Both the position numbers and the translations under genes were made by a program. The notes beneath the pieces were generated by a model. It was not told where the DNA came from, did no database searches, and saw only the letters and a list, made by a program, of their open reading frames with translations. 45,670 nucleotides of DNA from Onstottus_B arcticum (GTDB lineage: Bacteria; Acidobacteriota; Blastocatellia; UBA7656), in contig JBBPIE010000043.1 in assembly GCA_038040485.1 (NCBI GenBank), positions 1 through 45,670 on the forward strand. The letters are read 5' to 3'. Shown here piece after piece: positions 26,339-35,967 of this stretch; position 1 is the first letter of the stretch; each line of letters opens with the position of its first letter.

Positions 26339-27439
26339 ATGCAGACCATCACGATTGCATTGGCCTTGGGCCTACTCCTTTTTCAATCGGCAGGGCAGGG
26401 TAAGAAGACCGATCGTGAGTTTGACGAACTGAACGGTCCGGTTCGGTTTGTGCGCGTCGACATGGAAGACTATCGAGACCAACCGGGCGCTCCCAAAACC
26501 GCCACGCGCTCCTTTGAGATCAAAGCGTACGACGTGAGCGGGCGAGCGACGGAAGTGATTCGCGGTTTTGGGAAAGATTGCATCTCATCGCGCTTCGTGT
26601 ACAGCTATGTCGCTGAAGGCAATAGAACGGAAACCGTCTACTCGGGCGGCTCCCTGGTCGCCGGCGGCAAATCAGACCCGTCGCAACCGCCCGCCTCACC
26701 CGAGATTTACAAACAGGTTTTCAAGCTGAACAAGTCCGGTGAGCGTTCCGAAGCCGATCTGCATGACAATGCGGGAAGACTCCTGTGGAAAACTCTCTAC
26801 AAATACGATGACAAAGGTCGCGTCAAGGAGATCATCGAGGAAAACAAAAAAGACAACTCCATCTCCTATCGTTGCGAATTCAATTACAACGACTCAGGAC
26901 TGCCGAACGAAAGGACGTGTGAGTACCCGGAGTACAGGCGCCGCGAAAGAACTCAATACGCTTACGAGGTGGATGCGAAGGGCAACTGGATAAAAAAGAC
27001 TGCCAAAGAATCAAGCGTAGCGCCCAACGGCTCGGTGCACGAAAGCACTCTAATATCCTACCGAGAGTTCCAATATTATTCGTCGAAGGAAGATCAACCG
27101 CAGCCGGTTGGCGAAAGGTTTGACGCAATGAAACTCGCGCCTTGCGCGCCGCCGACGAGCGTTCGCAAGGCTGGCGGCGTGCTTCAAAACAGCGCAACAA
27201 AGCGCGTGGAGCCGAATTATCCCCGGGACGCGATTGCGGGGCGAATTAGCGGATCCGTGGTGGTCGAAATCATAGTTAATGAAGTAGGAAGGGTGATTTC
27301 TGCGCGGGCCCTCTCCGGCCCCGCTGAATTGCGCGAAGCGGCGGTTGATGCGGCGAGGCGGTGGGAGTTTACCCCAACAACGCTTTCAGGGGCGCCGGTC
27401 ATGGTCATTGGCACGATTACATTCAACTTCAATCTCTGA
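26339..27439 (+). CDS. Secreted protein with TonB C-terminal domain
   Basis: 366 aa. Signal peptide MQTITIALALGLLLFQSAGQ, then a middle part with YD/RHS-like strands (LLWKTLYKYDDKGRVKEII in parts, CEFNYNDSGLPNERT). The C-terminus from about 290 is a TonB_C domain: VEPNYPRDAIAGRISGSV ... WEFTPTTLSGAPV. Unlike a classical TonB, it lacks an evident Pro-rich spacer and has a cleavable-looking signal rather than a clear anchor, so energy transduction to outer-membrane receptors is uncertain. It sits 12 nt after MoxR and 24 nt before DUF58, splitting a pair that is usually adjacent. Confidence 0.8.
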   Translation: MQTITIALALGLLLFQSAGQGKKTDREFDELNGPVRFVRVDMEDYRDQPGAPKTATRSFEIKAYDVSGRATEVIRGFGKDCISSRFVYSYVAEGNRTETVYSGGSLVAGGKSDPSQPPASPEIYKQVFKLNKSGERSEADLHDNAGRLLWKTLYKYDDKGRVKEIIEENKKDNSISYRCEFNYNDSGLPNERTCEYPEYRRRERTQYAYEVDAKGNWIKKTAKESSVAPNGSVHESTLISYREFQYYSSKEDQPQPVGERFDAMKLAPCAPPTSVRKAGGVLQNSATKRVEPNYPRDAIAGRISGSVVVEIIVNEVGRVISARALSGPAELREAAVDAARRWEFTPTTLSGAPVMVIGTITFNFNL

Positions 27440-27463
27440 CTCATTCGGCCAGCCTGACTCGAG

Positions 27464-28372
27464 ATGCAAAACACCACGCAACAGACCGGCACGCGCTTTC
27501 TCGCTCCCGAAGTTCTGGCGCGCATAAGCTCGCTCGAACTCGTCGCGCGGTCTGTCGTCGAAGGCTTCATCTCGGGGCTACATCGTTCGCCGCACCTCGG
27601 CTTCTCAACCGACTTCGCCGAGCACCGGCAGTACATGCCCGGCGATGATCTGCGCCACCTCGACTGGAAGCTGCTGGCACGAACCGACCGGCTCTACATC
27701 AAGAAGTATCAGGGCGACACCAACGCTCAACTTCACCTGCTGGTCGATGCGAGCGCTTCGATGGGCTACGCGAGCGGCGCAGTGACCAAGCTTCAGTATG
27801 CGCAGTACCTGGCGGCGTCGCTTGCGTTTCTTGGGGTTCGCCAGCACGACTCGGTAGGGCTTGGCGCGTTCGATGAAGAGATGGTCGAGCACGTTCCGCC
27901 CCTCTCGCGGTCTGGTCATTTGAGAACTGTGCTCGGAGTGCTCGAGCGACTGACTCCCGGAAGAGGAACTGCGCTTTCGACACAGCTTCATCGAATGGCT
28001 GAGCTGCTGACGCGGCGCGGGATCGTCGTGCTGATCTCGGACCTGTACGACGAACCTGAGCGCATCATGGAAGGCCTCGAGCATCTTCGCTTTCGAGGCA
28101 ACGAAGTGATCGTGTTTCAGGTGATGGACCGGCAGGAGCTTGATTTCGAGTTCATCGAGCCGGTGGTGCTGGAAGACAGCGAGACCGAAGAACAGCTTCA
28201 CGTGTTGCCGGACATCGTGCGCGACGAATACCTGCGGGCGATGAAGGCTCACATCGAAGCTTTGAAAGACGGAGCGGCGCGCAACCGAATCGACTACGAG
28301 TTGCTGAGAACAAACGAACCGCTGGACGCGGCATTGTCCTCGTACCTCGGACGTCGCTCGCAGTTTGGATAG
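27464..28372 (+). CDS. DUF58 domain protein (MoxR partner)
   Basis: 302 aa. The DUF58 signature EHRQYMPGDDLRHLDWKLLART is at about 46-67, followed by a VWA-like fold with an intact metal motif (D95-A-S97-A-S99-M) and RRGIVVLISDLYDEPE. No membrane segment is seen, so it is probably cytosolic. DUF58 proteins are the conserved partner of MoxR ATPases. The stop is 6 nt before the BatA-like gene, indicating tight coupling. Confidence 0.93.
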   Translation: MQNTTQQTGTRFLAPEVLARISSLELVARSVVEGFISGLHRSPHLGFSTDFAEHRQYMPGDDLRHLDWKLLARTDRLYIKKYQGDTNAQLHLLVDASASMGYASGAVTKLQYAQYLAASLAFLGVRQHDSVGLGAFDEEMVEHVPPLSRSGHLRTVLGVLERLTPGRGTALSTQLHRMAELLTRRGIVVLISDLYDEPERIMEGLEHLRFRGNEVIVFQVMDRQELDFEFIEPVVLEDSETEEQLHVLPDIVRDEYLRAMKAHIEALKDGAARNRIDYELLRTNEPLDAALSSYLGRRSQFG

Positions 28373-28378
28373 AGGACG

Positions 28379-30418
28379 ATGGCGTTTCTGAATCCATTTT
28401 TTCTTCTCGGTGCTCTGGCTGCTGGAATCCCCGTGCTCGTGCATCTCGTGCGCCGGACTCGCGCGGCGAAGCTCCAGTTCGCTTCACTTATGTTCCTGCG
28501 GCGAATCGAACAAAAGACCATCCGCCAACGCAAGCTCCGCAATCTGCTTCTGCTGGCGATGCGATGCGCAGCGCTGCTGCTGCTTGCGTTTGCGTTCTCG
28601 CGGCCGTACTTCACCAGCGCAAACCTGGCGGCACCTTCGGCGAACCACGCAAGCAGCGTCATCCTCGTCGACGCTTCTTACAGCATGCGTTACGGCGATG
28701 TGTTCAATCGCGCGCGGCAAGCCGCTCGCAAAATGGTCAGCGACTCGGCGGCCGGGGAGGAGATCGCGCTTGTGACTTTCGCCAGCGCTTACGACATCGC
28801 GATGCCGCTCAAAGCGAACGTCGCCGAAGCCAACACGCTGATCGATCAAATGCAGCCGGGGCTCGGCTCAACCGATTATCTTCAAGCCATTCAAGCCGCC
28901 GTTGCGCTGTTGAAGGACGCCGGCGGACGCGAGCGCCGCATCCATCTGATCTCCGACTTCCAGGACGCCGGGTGGAATCGCTCGGCTGCGCCAGTCAAGC
29001 TGCCGCCCGACATCAAGCTCATTCCCATCAATGTCGCCGAGCCGAACCCCACGAACATTGCGGTGTCCGACGTAAAAGCCGATCCAGTCGTCTACGCGCA
29101 GAAGTACTCGGGCAAAGTCATCGCGCGAGTCGGCAACTATAGTGGTGAAGCAATCGACGACGCGACGATCGAGTTGAAACTCAACGACCTTACAGTCGAG
29201 CGCCGGCCGTTGAAGCTTGACGCGGGTGCTTCGCAGACGATCGAGTTCACCGGCTTCAACGTGCCCGAAGGTTCGAACCGGGCGACTGTCGAAGTCACTG
29301 GGGACACCTTTCCGCTCGACAATAAGTTCTTCTTCACCATCAGGCGCGACAACCAGACTCGAGTCCTGGTCATAGAAACACCGGTGCGCGGCCGCAGCGA
29401 GAGCTTCTTTGTTCAGCAGTCGATGATGGCCGGCGAGAACAACCAGCACGGCCTCACGGTCAAGACTGCAGGCATGTTGAATCCGGCGGACATCGATTCC
29501 TACCGAGTCGTGATAGTCAACGACGCGGCGGGAATCAACGAAGCACTCGCGTCTGCGCTCAAGAGCTTTGCGGAACGAGGCGGCGGCGTGATCCTGGCAG
29601 CAGGCAAACACACCGACGACTCCGACTTCAACCGCGCGTTTGCCGGGCTTGCTCCGGCTACTCTAGATGAAACTGTTCGCTCGCGAGGCTACGCATTGAT
29701 GAGCCAGGTTAAGACCGACCACCCGATCTTCAGCGCGTTTGCGGGGAGCGGGCGGCTGACTTCGACTCGGGTCTATGCGTATCACCGGGCGACGCCGCGC
29801 GAAGGAACGCTGACGCTTGCGGCCCTGGACGACGCGAGTCCGATAGTCGTCGAAGGCTCTGCGGGAAAGGGAAAGGTCTTGCTGGTGACGACGACGTTGG
29901 ACACGGCGTGGAACGACTTGCCGCTGACGCCGATGTTTTTGCCGCTGATGAGACAGATGCTCGATTACCTTGACGGACGCGCGAAAGGCTCGTCGTGCCT
30001 GGTTGGGCAAGTCTTCAATGCGCCCGCCGATCCGGACGGTTCGATGCCTGCGGTGGACACTCCGAGCGGTAAGCGGGTGGACGACTCAAGATCGAATCAG
30101 TCCGGTGAACAATCCTTTGATGCGAAGGAGATCGGCTTCTACAAGCTTCGCTATCGCGATCGAAACGAGTTTGCGGCGGTTAACCTTGACACGAAGGAAT
30201 CGGATCTCTCGAAGGTAGATCTTGACGAGTTCATCGCGGCGATCTCGCGAGGTGAAGGCGATCGCAGCGTTCAACCTTCGCAACCGCCTCATCTGACGGC
30301 TGAAGAGACCGAGGCGAAGCAGCGTTTGTGGCTGCCGTTGCTTGTAGCAGCACTTTTGCTGTTTGTTACCGAGGCGGTAATCGCCCGCCGAATACGAATG
30401 GCGAAGCTGATTGGTTAG
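28379..30418 (+). CDS. BatA-like membrane protein with VWA domain
   Basis: 679 aa. It begins with the BatA N-terminal signature (MAFLNPFFLLGALAAGIPV, LVHLVRR) and a second membrane helix (LLLLAMRCAALLLLAFAFSR). The VWA domain has D98-A-S-Y-S and IHLISDFQDAGWN. A CARDB-like beta domain and a fold resembling DUF4159/amidotransferase (FAERGGGVILAAGKHTDD) follow, and the C-terminus ends with a membrane helix (LWLPLLVAALLLFVTEAVIA). The protein would display the VWA domain in the periplasm. Third member of the MoxR-DUF58-BatA set. Confidence 0.9.
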   Translation: MAFLNPFFLLGALAAGIPVLVHLVRRTRAAKLQFASLMFLRRIEQKTIRQRKLRNLLLLAMRCAALLLLAFAFSRPYFTSANLAAPSANHASSVILVDASYSMRYGDVFNRARQAARKMVSDSAAGEEIALVTFASAYDIAMPLKANVAEANTLIDQMQPGLGSTDYLQAIQAAVALLKDAGGRERRIHLISDFQDAGWNRSAAPVKLPPDIKLIPINVAEPNPTNIAVSDVKADPVVYAQKYSGKVIARVGNYSGEAIDDATIELKLNDLTVERRPLKLDAGASQTIEFTGFNVPEGSNRATVEVTGDTFPLDNKFFFTIRRDNQTRVLVIETPVRGRSESFFVQQSMMAGENNQHGLTVKTAGMLNPADIDSYRVVIVNDAAGINEALASALKSFAERGGGVILAAGKHTDDSDFNRAFAGLAPATLDETVRSRGYALMSQVKTDHPIFSAFAGSGRLTSTRVYAYHRATPREGTLTLAALDDASPIVVEGSAGKGKVLLVTTTLDTAWNDLPLTPMFLPLMRQMLDYLDGRAKGSSCLVGQVFNAPADPDGSMPAVDTPSGKRVDDSRSNQSGEQSFDAKEIGFYKLRYRDRNEFAAVNLDTKESDLSKVDLDEFIAAISRGEGDRSVQPSQPPHLTAEETEAKQRLWLPLLVAALLLFVTEAVIARRIRMAKLIG

Positions 30419-30429
30419 GGGACGCGGCT

Positions 30430-30535
30430 CAGGGACACAAGGGACACAAAGGACACAAAGGACGAAAGGGACACGCGAGGAGCGGTAATCCGACACAAAA
30501 GAGTTTGTGCACCTTTGAGTCTTGGCGTCTTGGTG
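30430..30535. repeat. Tandem GGACACAAA words and facing GTCTTGGCGTCTTGG arm
   Basis: Positions 30432-30474 repeat GGGACACAAA-type units; 30508-30535 holds CTTTGAGTCTTGGCGTCTTGG. The same vocabulary recurs at 35867-35958 and 38400-38445. It fills the 163-nt spacer before the DUF4175-like gene. Confidence 0.5.
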
Positions 30536-30581
30536 GCGAAATGATTCAGCATTATACTCACTTCATCGGGAGGATCGTGGT

Positions 30582-33500
30582 ATGAGTCCTCAGGTTAAGA
30601 GCTTCGAAGAAACGATCAAACAAGTGCGCTCGCGAATAACGACTCGCGCGGTGTTGCTGGGTTTGTTGGTTACGCTTGCGGTAGCGGCCGGGTCGCTACT
30701 GCTCGCTGCTTTTGTGGCGAGTCACGCCGGCGGCAAGCGCGGCGTTCTTGTGTTGCTGCGAGCCTTGCCGGTTGTGTTTACCGTTGTCGCGGCGTGGCTG
30801 TTTCTAATCAGACCGTTGCGCGCGAAGCTGTCAAACAACGTGATCGCGCGATTGATCGAAGAAAAGTGCGGGCTCGACGACCGGCTTGTTACATCAGTCG
30901 AGTACAACGAAGCCCCCCGTGATGCTTCTCCGGCGATTCTTTCGCGTCTCAATAAAGACACCGCCGAGCGTTGCGCAACCATCAGCCTGGATGAAGTAGT
31001 CGATCGCCGACGCGCTTATGCCTACGGCGGCGCCGCCGCGTTGATCGTGTTCGGCATGATCGCCGCGTTTCTCCTCGGCCCCAAGCCTCTCTCCAAAGGA
31101 CTCGCCGAGCTTTACTCGAATCCGGATGCGGTCTCGGCCAACGCGATGTTCATAAGCGTCAGCCCCGGAACCGCGCGAGTTCCCCGAGGCTCCGACCTGC
31201 GCATAAAGGCAATGCTTTCCGGTTTCGACGCCGAGCTTGCTCAGGTTTTCGTGCGCAAGCAAGGCGCTGACACCTGGATGGCCCAACCCATGGAACCCGC
31301 AAAAACCGACGGTGAGTTTCAACACGTCATCTTCAACATCCAGGACTCGGCTACCTACTACATAGAAGCTAAGGACATTCGCTCACCTGAGTTCGCGCTT
31401 GAAGTCGCAGACCTTGCCTTCGTCAAGCAGATCGACCTTCTGCTGAACTTTCCGGCTTACACGCGGCTTCCGAGCAAGAAGATCGAAAACGGCGGCGAGG
31501 TCGCCGCGCTCAAAGGAACGATTGTTCAGGTGTTCGCCCACTTGAGCGGCCCTGTGAAGAACGCGCGCATCGCGATCAGCGACGGAACAAAAGTCGAGAT
31601 GACCATCGCGGTCGGCAACCTGTTCACCGGTCAGTTCGCGGTCAAGCAGAACGGCACTTACAAGATTGAAGTCACAAGCGAAGAGGGCGAACGCTATAAC
31701 GGGTCGAACGAATACGACATCACAGTGCTTGAAGACGGCGCGCCGACGGTCTTGATCGACAAGCCCGGCCGCGACATGAAGGTCAGCAGCATCCAGGAAG
31801 TCTTCACTCAGGTTAGGGCCGAAGACGACTACGGTGTCAGCTCGATCGAGCTTGTTTACTCGGTCAACGGAGGCGAAGAGAAGCGGGTTCAGTTGCAGGA
31901 CCTGAAGAGCGAAGCCGCGCACTCGCTGTCCGGCGCGCACACTTTCTTCCTCGAAGAGTATGCGCTCAAACCCGGCGACTTCGTCTCGTACTACGCGAAG
32001 GCGCGCGACAACAATCAGGAAGCGACCAGCGACATCTACTTCCTCGAAGTGCGCCCGTTCGATCGCCAGTTCCGCCAGGGACAACAGCAGCAAGGAAGCG
32101 GCGAAGGCGATCAGGACCAGAATGCGCTAACTCGCAGGCAACGCGAGATAATAGCGGCGACCTTCCGCGTCCAGCGGGAGCAAGCTAAGTACACGCCTCA
32201 GGAGAAAGAAGAAAACTTCGGCGCGGTTACGCTGAGCCAGGAGAAACTTAAGGCCGATGCTGAAGCGCTTGCTGAGCGCATACGGCGGCGGCTCGGAGAT
32301 CAGCTCGGCTCTCAGCCTGACTTCGCAAAGCTTGTCGAATACATAACTCAAGCAGCCAAGGAGATGGACGGGGCAACCGGCGAGCTGCGCGCGCGAAAGA
32401 CAAAAGAGGCGCTGCCCCCAGAGCAGCGAGCGCTGCAGCAATTGCTTAGGGCCGAGGCGATCTTCCGTGACATTCAAGTCGCGCGCGGCGGCGGGCAAGG
32501 TCAAGGCAAGAGCCCGGAGAACGAGGAACTGGCCGATCTGTTCGAGCTTCAGCTCGACAAGATGAAGAACCAGTACGAGACGATTCAGCGCGAGCAGAAG
32601 GCCGGCCAGAGCCAGCAGCAGGACGAGATCGCGCGGCGGCTGGCCGAGCTTGCGAGGCGGCAGCAGCAACAACTCGAACAACAATCGCGCCCGCAACAGT
32701 CGCAGCAGGGCGGCGGCGGGGGCGGCGGCTCGCAGCGGCAGCAGCAGGAGATGATCGACGAAGCTCAGAAGATGGCGCGCGAACTCGAGCGCTTGTCTCG
32801 CGACCGGCGCGATCCGAAACTCGAAGAAGCCGCACGCCAGCTTCAACAGTCGGCCGATGAAATGAAGCGCGCACAAGCCGCTTCTTCTCAATCCCAGTCC
32901 CAGTCTCAATCGTCTTCGTCGCAAGGCGGCGCGTCTCAAAACGCCGAGGCGACGGCTAGGCAGCTTCGCGCTCTCCAACGAATGGAGCAGGCTCGGAAGC
33001 TGCTCGACTCATCGCAACGCGACGGCGGACAGAAGGACGTGCAACGGCTTCGGCAGCAAACCGAAGAAGCACTGAAGCGGCAGGACGAGATCACTCGCGG
33101 CGTGGATGACCTGGCGCGGAACAAGGGAGCGAACGGGTCTGAACAGAAAGCTCAACAGCTCGCGGAACGAAAACAGGGGCTTGCGGATCAGGTTGCGGGA
33201 CTCGAGCGCGACATCGATCAGACGGCGCGCGGGATGGGCAGCGATCGCCAGAAGGCTGGAGAGAAGCTGCGCGATGCGGCCGGCTCGATTCGCCAGAACC
33301 GGATTCCCGAACGCATTCGTCAGAATAATCAGTTGATCGAGAACGGCTGGTACGAGCAGGCACGCGACCGCGAGAAAATAATTCGCGGCAACCTGGAAGA
33401 GGTGTTGAAGGACCTCCAGGCGGCGGAGGGAAACGCTTCGAAGAAGACTCAGGGCGAGAGCCTGGAGGAGGCGTTGAACCGGGCTCGCGAGCTTGCGGAT

Positions 33501-34554
33501 AGTCTGGAGTCGTTGAAGCGACGAATTGAGTCGGGCGGTGATCGAGATCAGCAATCAGGTGAGCAAGCCGGCAACCAGCAGAGCGGCAAACAGGGCCAGC
33601 AAGGGCAATCCGGCAAGCAAGGTCAAACAGGCCAGCAGAGCCAGTCTCAAGGCAACCAGGGTCAGCAGCCTGGCCAGCAGGGCCAGCAACAAGGCAAAGG
33701 CCAGCAGCAGGGCCAGGGCCAGCAACAAGGTAAGAGCCAGCAACAGGGCAAAGGCCAGCAACAGGGCCAGGGTCAGCAACAGGGGCAGGGTCAGCAACAA
33801 GGTCAGGGTCAAGGTCAGCAACAAGGTCAAGGTCAAGGTCAGCAACAAGGCAAAGGGCAAGGTCAAGGCCAGCAGCAGGGGCAAGGCCAGCAGGGTCAAG
33901 GTCAAGGTCAAGGCCAGCAACAAGGCAAAGGGCAAGGTCAAGGCCAGCAGCAGGGGCAAGGCCAGCAGGNNNNNNNNNNNNNNNNNNNNNNNNNNNNNNN
34001 NNNNNNNNNNNNNNNNNNNNNNNNNNNNNNNNNNNNNNNNNNNNNNNNNNNNNNNNNNNNNNNNNNNNNGTCAAGGTCAAGGTCGGCAACAAGGTAAAGG
34101 CCAGCAGCAAGGTCAGGGTCAACAAGGCAATCAACAAGGTGGTCAGCCTTCGATGGGCATGGCCCAGGAGCCGACGACCGCCGGCGGCGGCCCACCCCGA
34201 GGCGGACAACGCCAGCTCGAGGCTGAGTTGCGGCAGAGACTGAGCGAGGCCGAGGAGCTCAAGCGATCGCTCGGACCTAACAGCGACCTCGCGCGCGAGT
34301 TGAATCGCACGATCGAACAACTGAAACGCCTCAACCCCGAGGCGTTCAGCAACCCCGCGCAACTGGCTTTGCTCAAGAGCGAAGTGATCGACCCGCTTCG
34401 CCAGCTCGAAGTTGAGCTCGCGCGGCGGCTTCAAGCGAAGCTCGGCAACAACGGCCCCGGCGCGCTTGGCGCCGGCGACGCGCCAGACCGCTATCGCAAG
34501 ATGATCGAGGATTACTATCGGCGGCTGTCGATGCGTTCGCCTGAAAAGCCGTAA
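30582..34554 (+). CDS. DUF4175-like membrane protein with Gln/Gly-rich tail, split by scaffold gap
   Basis: ATG 30582 follows GGGAGG. Membrane helices near 22-45, 55-75 and 145-165 are followed by a large periplasmic region with beta domains (FISVSPGTARVPRGSDLRIKA read in parts) and coiled coils containing long QQQ and RQLQQ stretches. From about residue 990 the chain becomes almost pure Gly/Gln/Lys (GQQQGKGQ...), interrupted by 100 Ns. After the gap the frame that makes sense is shifted by one, giving a charged helical end (LEAELRQRLSEAEELKRSL ... YYRRLSMRSPEKP). The shift shows that the N-run length is a placeholder, so I treat this as one gene. DUF4175-type proteins commonly accompany MoxR/BatA loci and carry such Q/G tails. 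Function unknown; scaffold or partner is likely. Confidence 0.8.
33970..34069. other. Scaffold gap of 100 N
   Basis: Exactly 100 unresolved bases inside the Gln/Gly-coding repeat. Reading frames on either side require a true length divisible by three, so 100 is an arbitrary assembler value. Confidence 0.98.
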
Positions 34555-34570
34555 GCGTGGGAGGACAACC

Positions 34571-34708
34571 TTGGACGAGTGGCTAGCCGATTGCGATGCG
34601 GTAGCAGAAACGGTTGAAGGTGAATTCGACTCTGCAGCAGAGTTGGCCGAGATTCGCGATGAACGCGCGAACTGCATATTGGGAAGAGTTACAAACTATT
34701 CGAACTGA
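34571..34708 (+). CDS. Candidate 45-residue acidic small protein
   Basis: A TTG-started frame of 46 codons including the stop, with GGGAGG 6 nt upstream. It reads MDEWLADCDAVAETVEG..., then EFDSAAELAEIRDERANCI, ending VTNYSN. The composition is acidic and helical with two cysteines, and codon use resembles its neighbours. It starts 16 nt after the DUF4175-like gene and stops 14 nt before the next gene, so it fits the operon spacing. It could also be a chance frame or a degraded gene end; I recognise no family. Confidence 0.4.
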   Translation: MDEWLADCDAVAETVEGEFDSAAELAEIRDERANCILGRVTNYSN

Positions 34709-34722
34709 ACCCGAGGTGTTGA

Positions 34723-35853
34723 ATGATCAAGTCGCATCGCTCGTTTCGTGCTTTAGTTTTGACCTGCTTGTTGGCGGTCTGTTCCCTGGCCACGGCGGCA
34801 ACGCTGAGCCCTCCGTCACGCGATCATAAGTCTTTCGCATCGCTCTCGGCTAGGCTTTCAGAGCAGGGCGGCTACTTCGATTCGGATAACCTGATCTCGA
34901 ACGAAACGTCTTATCTGCACGTGCTGCCCAAGCTAAAAGAGCTGGGCGTCACCGGCGGCGTCTACATCGGCGTCGGACCCGACCAGAGCTTTTCATACAT
35001 CGCCAGGATCCGCCCGAAGATGGCGATAATGATCGACATCCGGCGCGACAATCTGCTTCAGCATCTTCTCTACAAGGCGCTGTTCTCTCGCGCGCGCAAC
35101 CGCGTCGAATACCTGTGTTTGTTCTTCGGCAAGCCTTTTCCGAGAACCAGGGGCTGGGAGAGCCGCAGCATCAAGGAGCTAGTCGAGTACATCGACGGCG
35201 CGACATCGGATGTGAAACGTTTTGAGAAGACCGTGAGCAGCGTTCGCAAGGACGTGCAGTCGTACGGCCTCTCGCTTTCGGCCTCGGATCTGGAGACGAT
35301 CGTCAAGATACAACGCGCGTTTTACGGCGCGGGACTCGAGATTCGCTATTCGAGTTATCATCGCCCCCCACGGTCGATCTATCCGACCTATCGCGATCTG
35401 CTTCTGGAGACGGACCTCAGTGGGCGTCAGCAGAACTACTTCGCGAGCGAAGACGACTTTCAGTTTCTGAAGAAGCTTGAAGAACAAAACATGATCGTGC
35501 CGGCCATCGGCGATCTGTCGGGGCCGCAGGCGGTGAAGGCAATCGGTCAGTACATCGCGGAACAGAAGGAAAAGGTGTCGGCGTTCTACGTGTCGAACGT
35601 CGAGTTCTACCTTGCGCGGCAGGGAACGTTCGACAAGTTCGTCGAGAACCTCAAGTCGCTGCCGATCGACAACCGAAGTCTGATGATTCGAAGCTACTTC
35701 AATTATTACGCGCCGTCGCATCCGCAAGCCGAGCCCAATCACTTCAGCACTCAGTTGCTCCAGCGGATCGAGGACTTGTTAAGACAGTGCGGGACCGGCG
35801 AGTGCGACAACTACAACGACATCGTGACCAAGAACTCGATCCTGCTGCGGTGA
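34723..35853 (+). CDS. Secreted LIC_10091-like protein of unknown function
   Basis: 376 aa. ATG 34723 has GAGGTG upstream and starts a signal peptide (MIKSHRSFRALVLTCLLAVCSLATA). The body contains YIGVGPDQSFSYIARIRP, then MIDIRRDNLLQHLLYKALF, FASEDDFQFLKKLEEQNMIV and VSNVEFYLARQGTFDKFVE. Their arrangement recalls a Rossmann-type methyltransferase-like fold (GVGPDQ at the glycine loop), as in proteins named after Leptospira LIC_10091. A catalytic role is not established. Last gene of the co-directional cluster; it may be an independent passenger. Confidence 0.7.
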   Translation: MIKSHRSFRALVLTCLLAVCSLATAATLSPPSRDHKSFASLSARLSEQGGYFDSDNLISNETSYLHVLPKLKELGVTGGVYIGVGPDQSFSYIARIRPKMAIMIDIRRDNLLQHLLYKALFSRARNRVEYLCLFFGKPFPRTRGWESRSIKELVEYIDGATSDVKRFEKTVSSVRKDVQSYGLSLSASDLETIVKIQRAFYGAGLEIRYSSYHRPPRSIYPTYRDLLLETDLSGRQQNYFASEDDFQFLKKLEEQNMIVPAIGDLSGPQAVKAIGQYIAEQKEKVSAFYVSNVEFYLARQGTFDKFVENLKSLPIDNRSLMIRSYFNYYAPSHPQAEPNHFSTQLLQRIEDLLRQCGTGECDNYNDIVTKNSILLR

Positions 35854-35866
35854 AAGAGGGAGAGTT

Positions 35867-35958
35867 CACCACAAAGGCACAAAGACACAAAGGAGAAGAA
35901 GGAAACAGAGGTGCTGAGTGGCAATCTTTTCCTCTTTGTGGCTTTGTGTCTTTGTGGT
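35867..35958. repeat. Palindromic CACAAAGACACAAAG element
   Basis: Left arm CACCACAAAGGCACAAAG... faces right arm CTTTGTGTCTTTGTGGTG, giving an imperfect hairpin of about 25 bp with a 40-nt loop. It occupies most of the 114-nt spacer and provides the spurious N-terminal extension of the next frame. Confidence 0.7.
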
Positions 35959-35967
35959 GTGCCTGTA

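Noticed and set aside
27605..28444. 279-codon minus-strand frame
   Set aside because: Antisense to the DUF58 gene with its clear signature; rich in His/Arg/Gln as typical for shadows.
33091..34677. 528-codon minus-strand frame across the scaffold gap
   Set aside because: Leu/Ala/Asp low-complexity translation of the opposite strand of the Gln/Gly repeat; includes Ns and lacks domain features.
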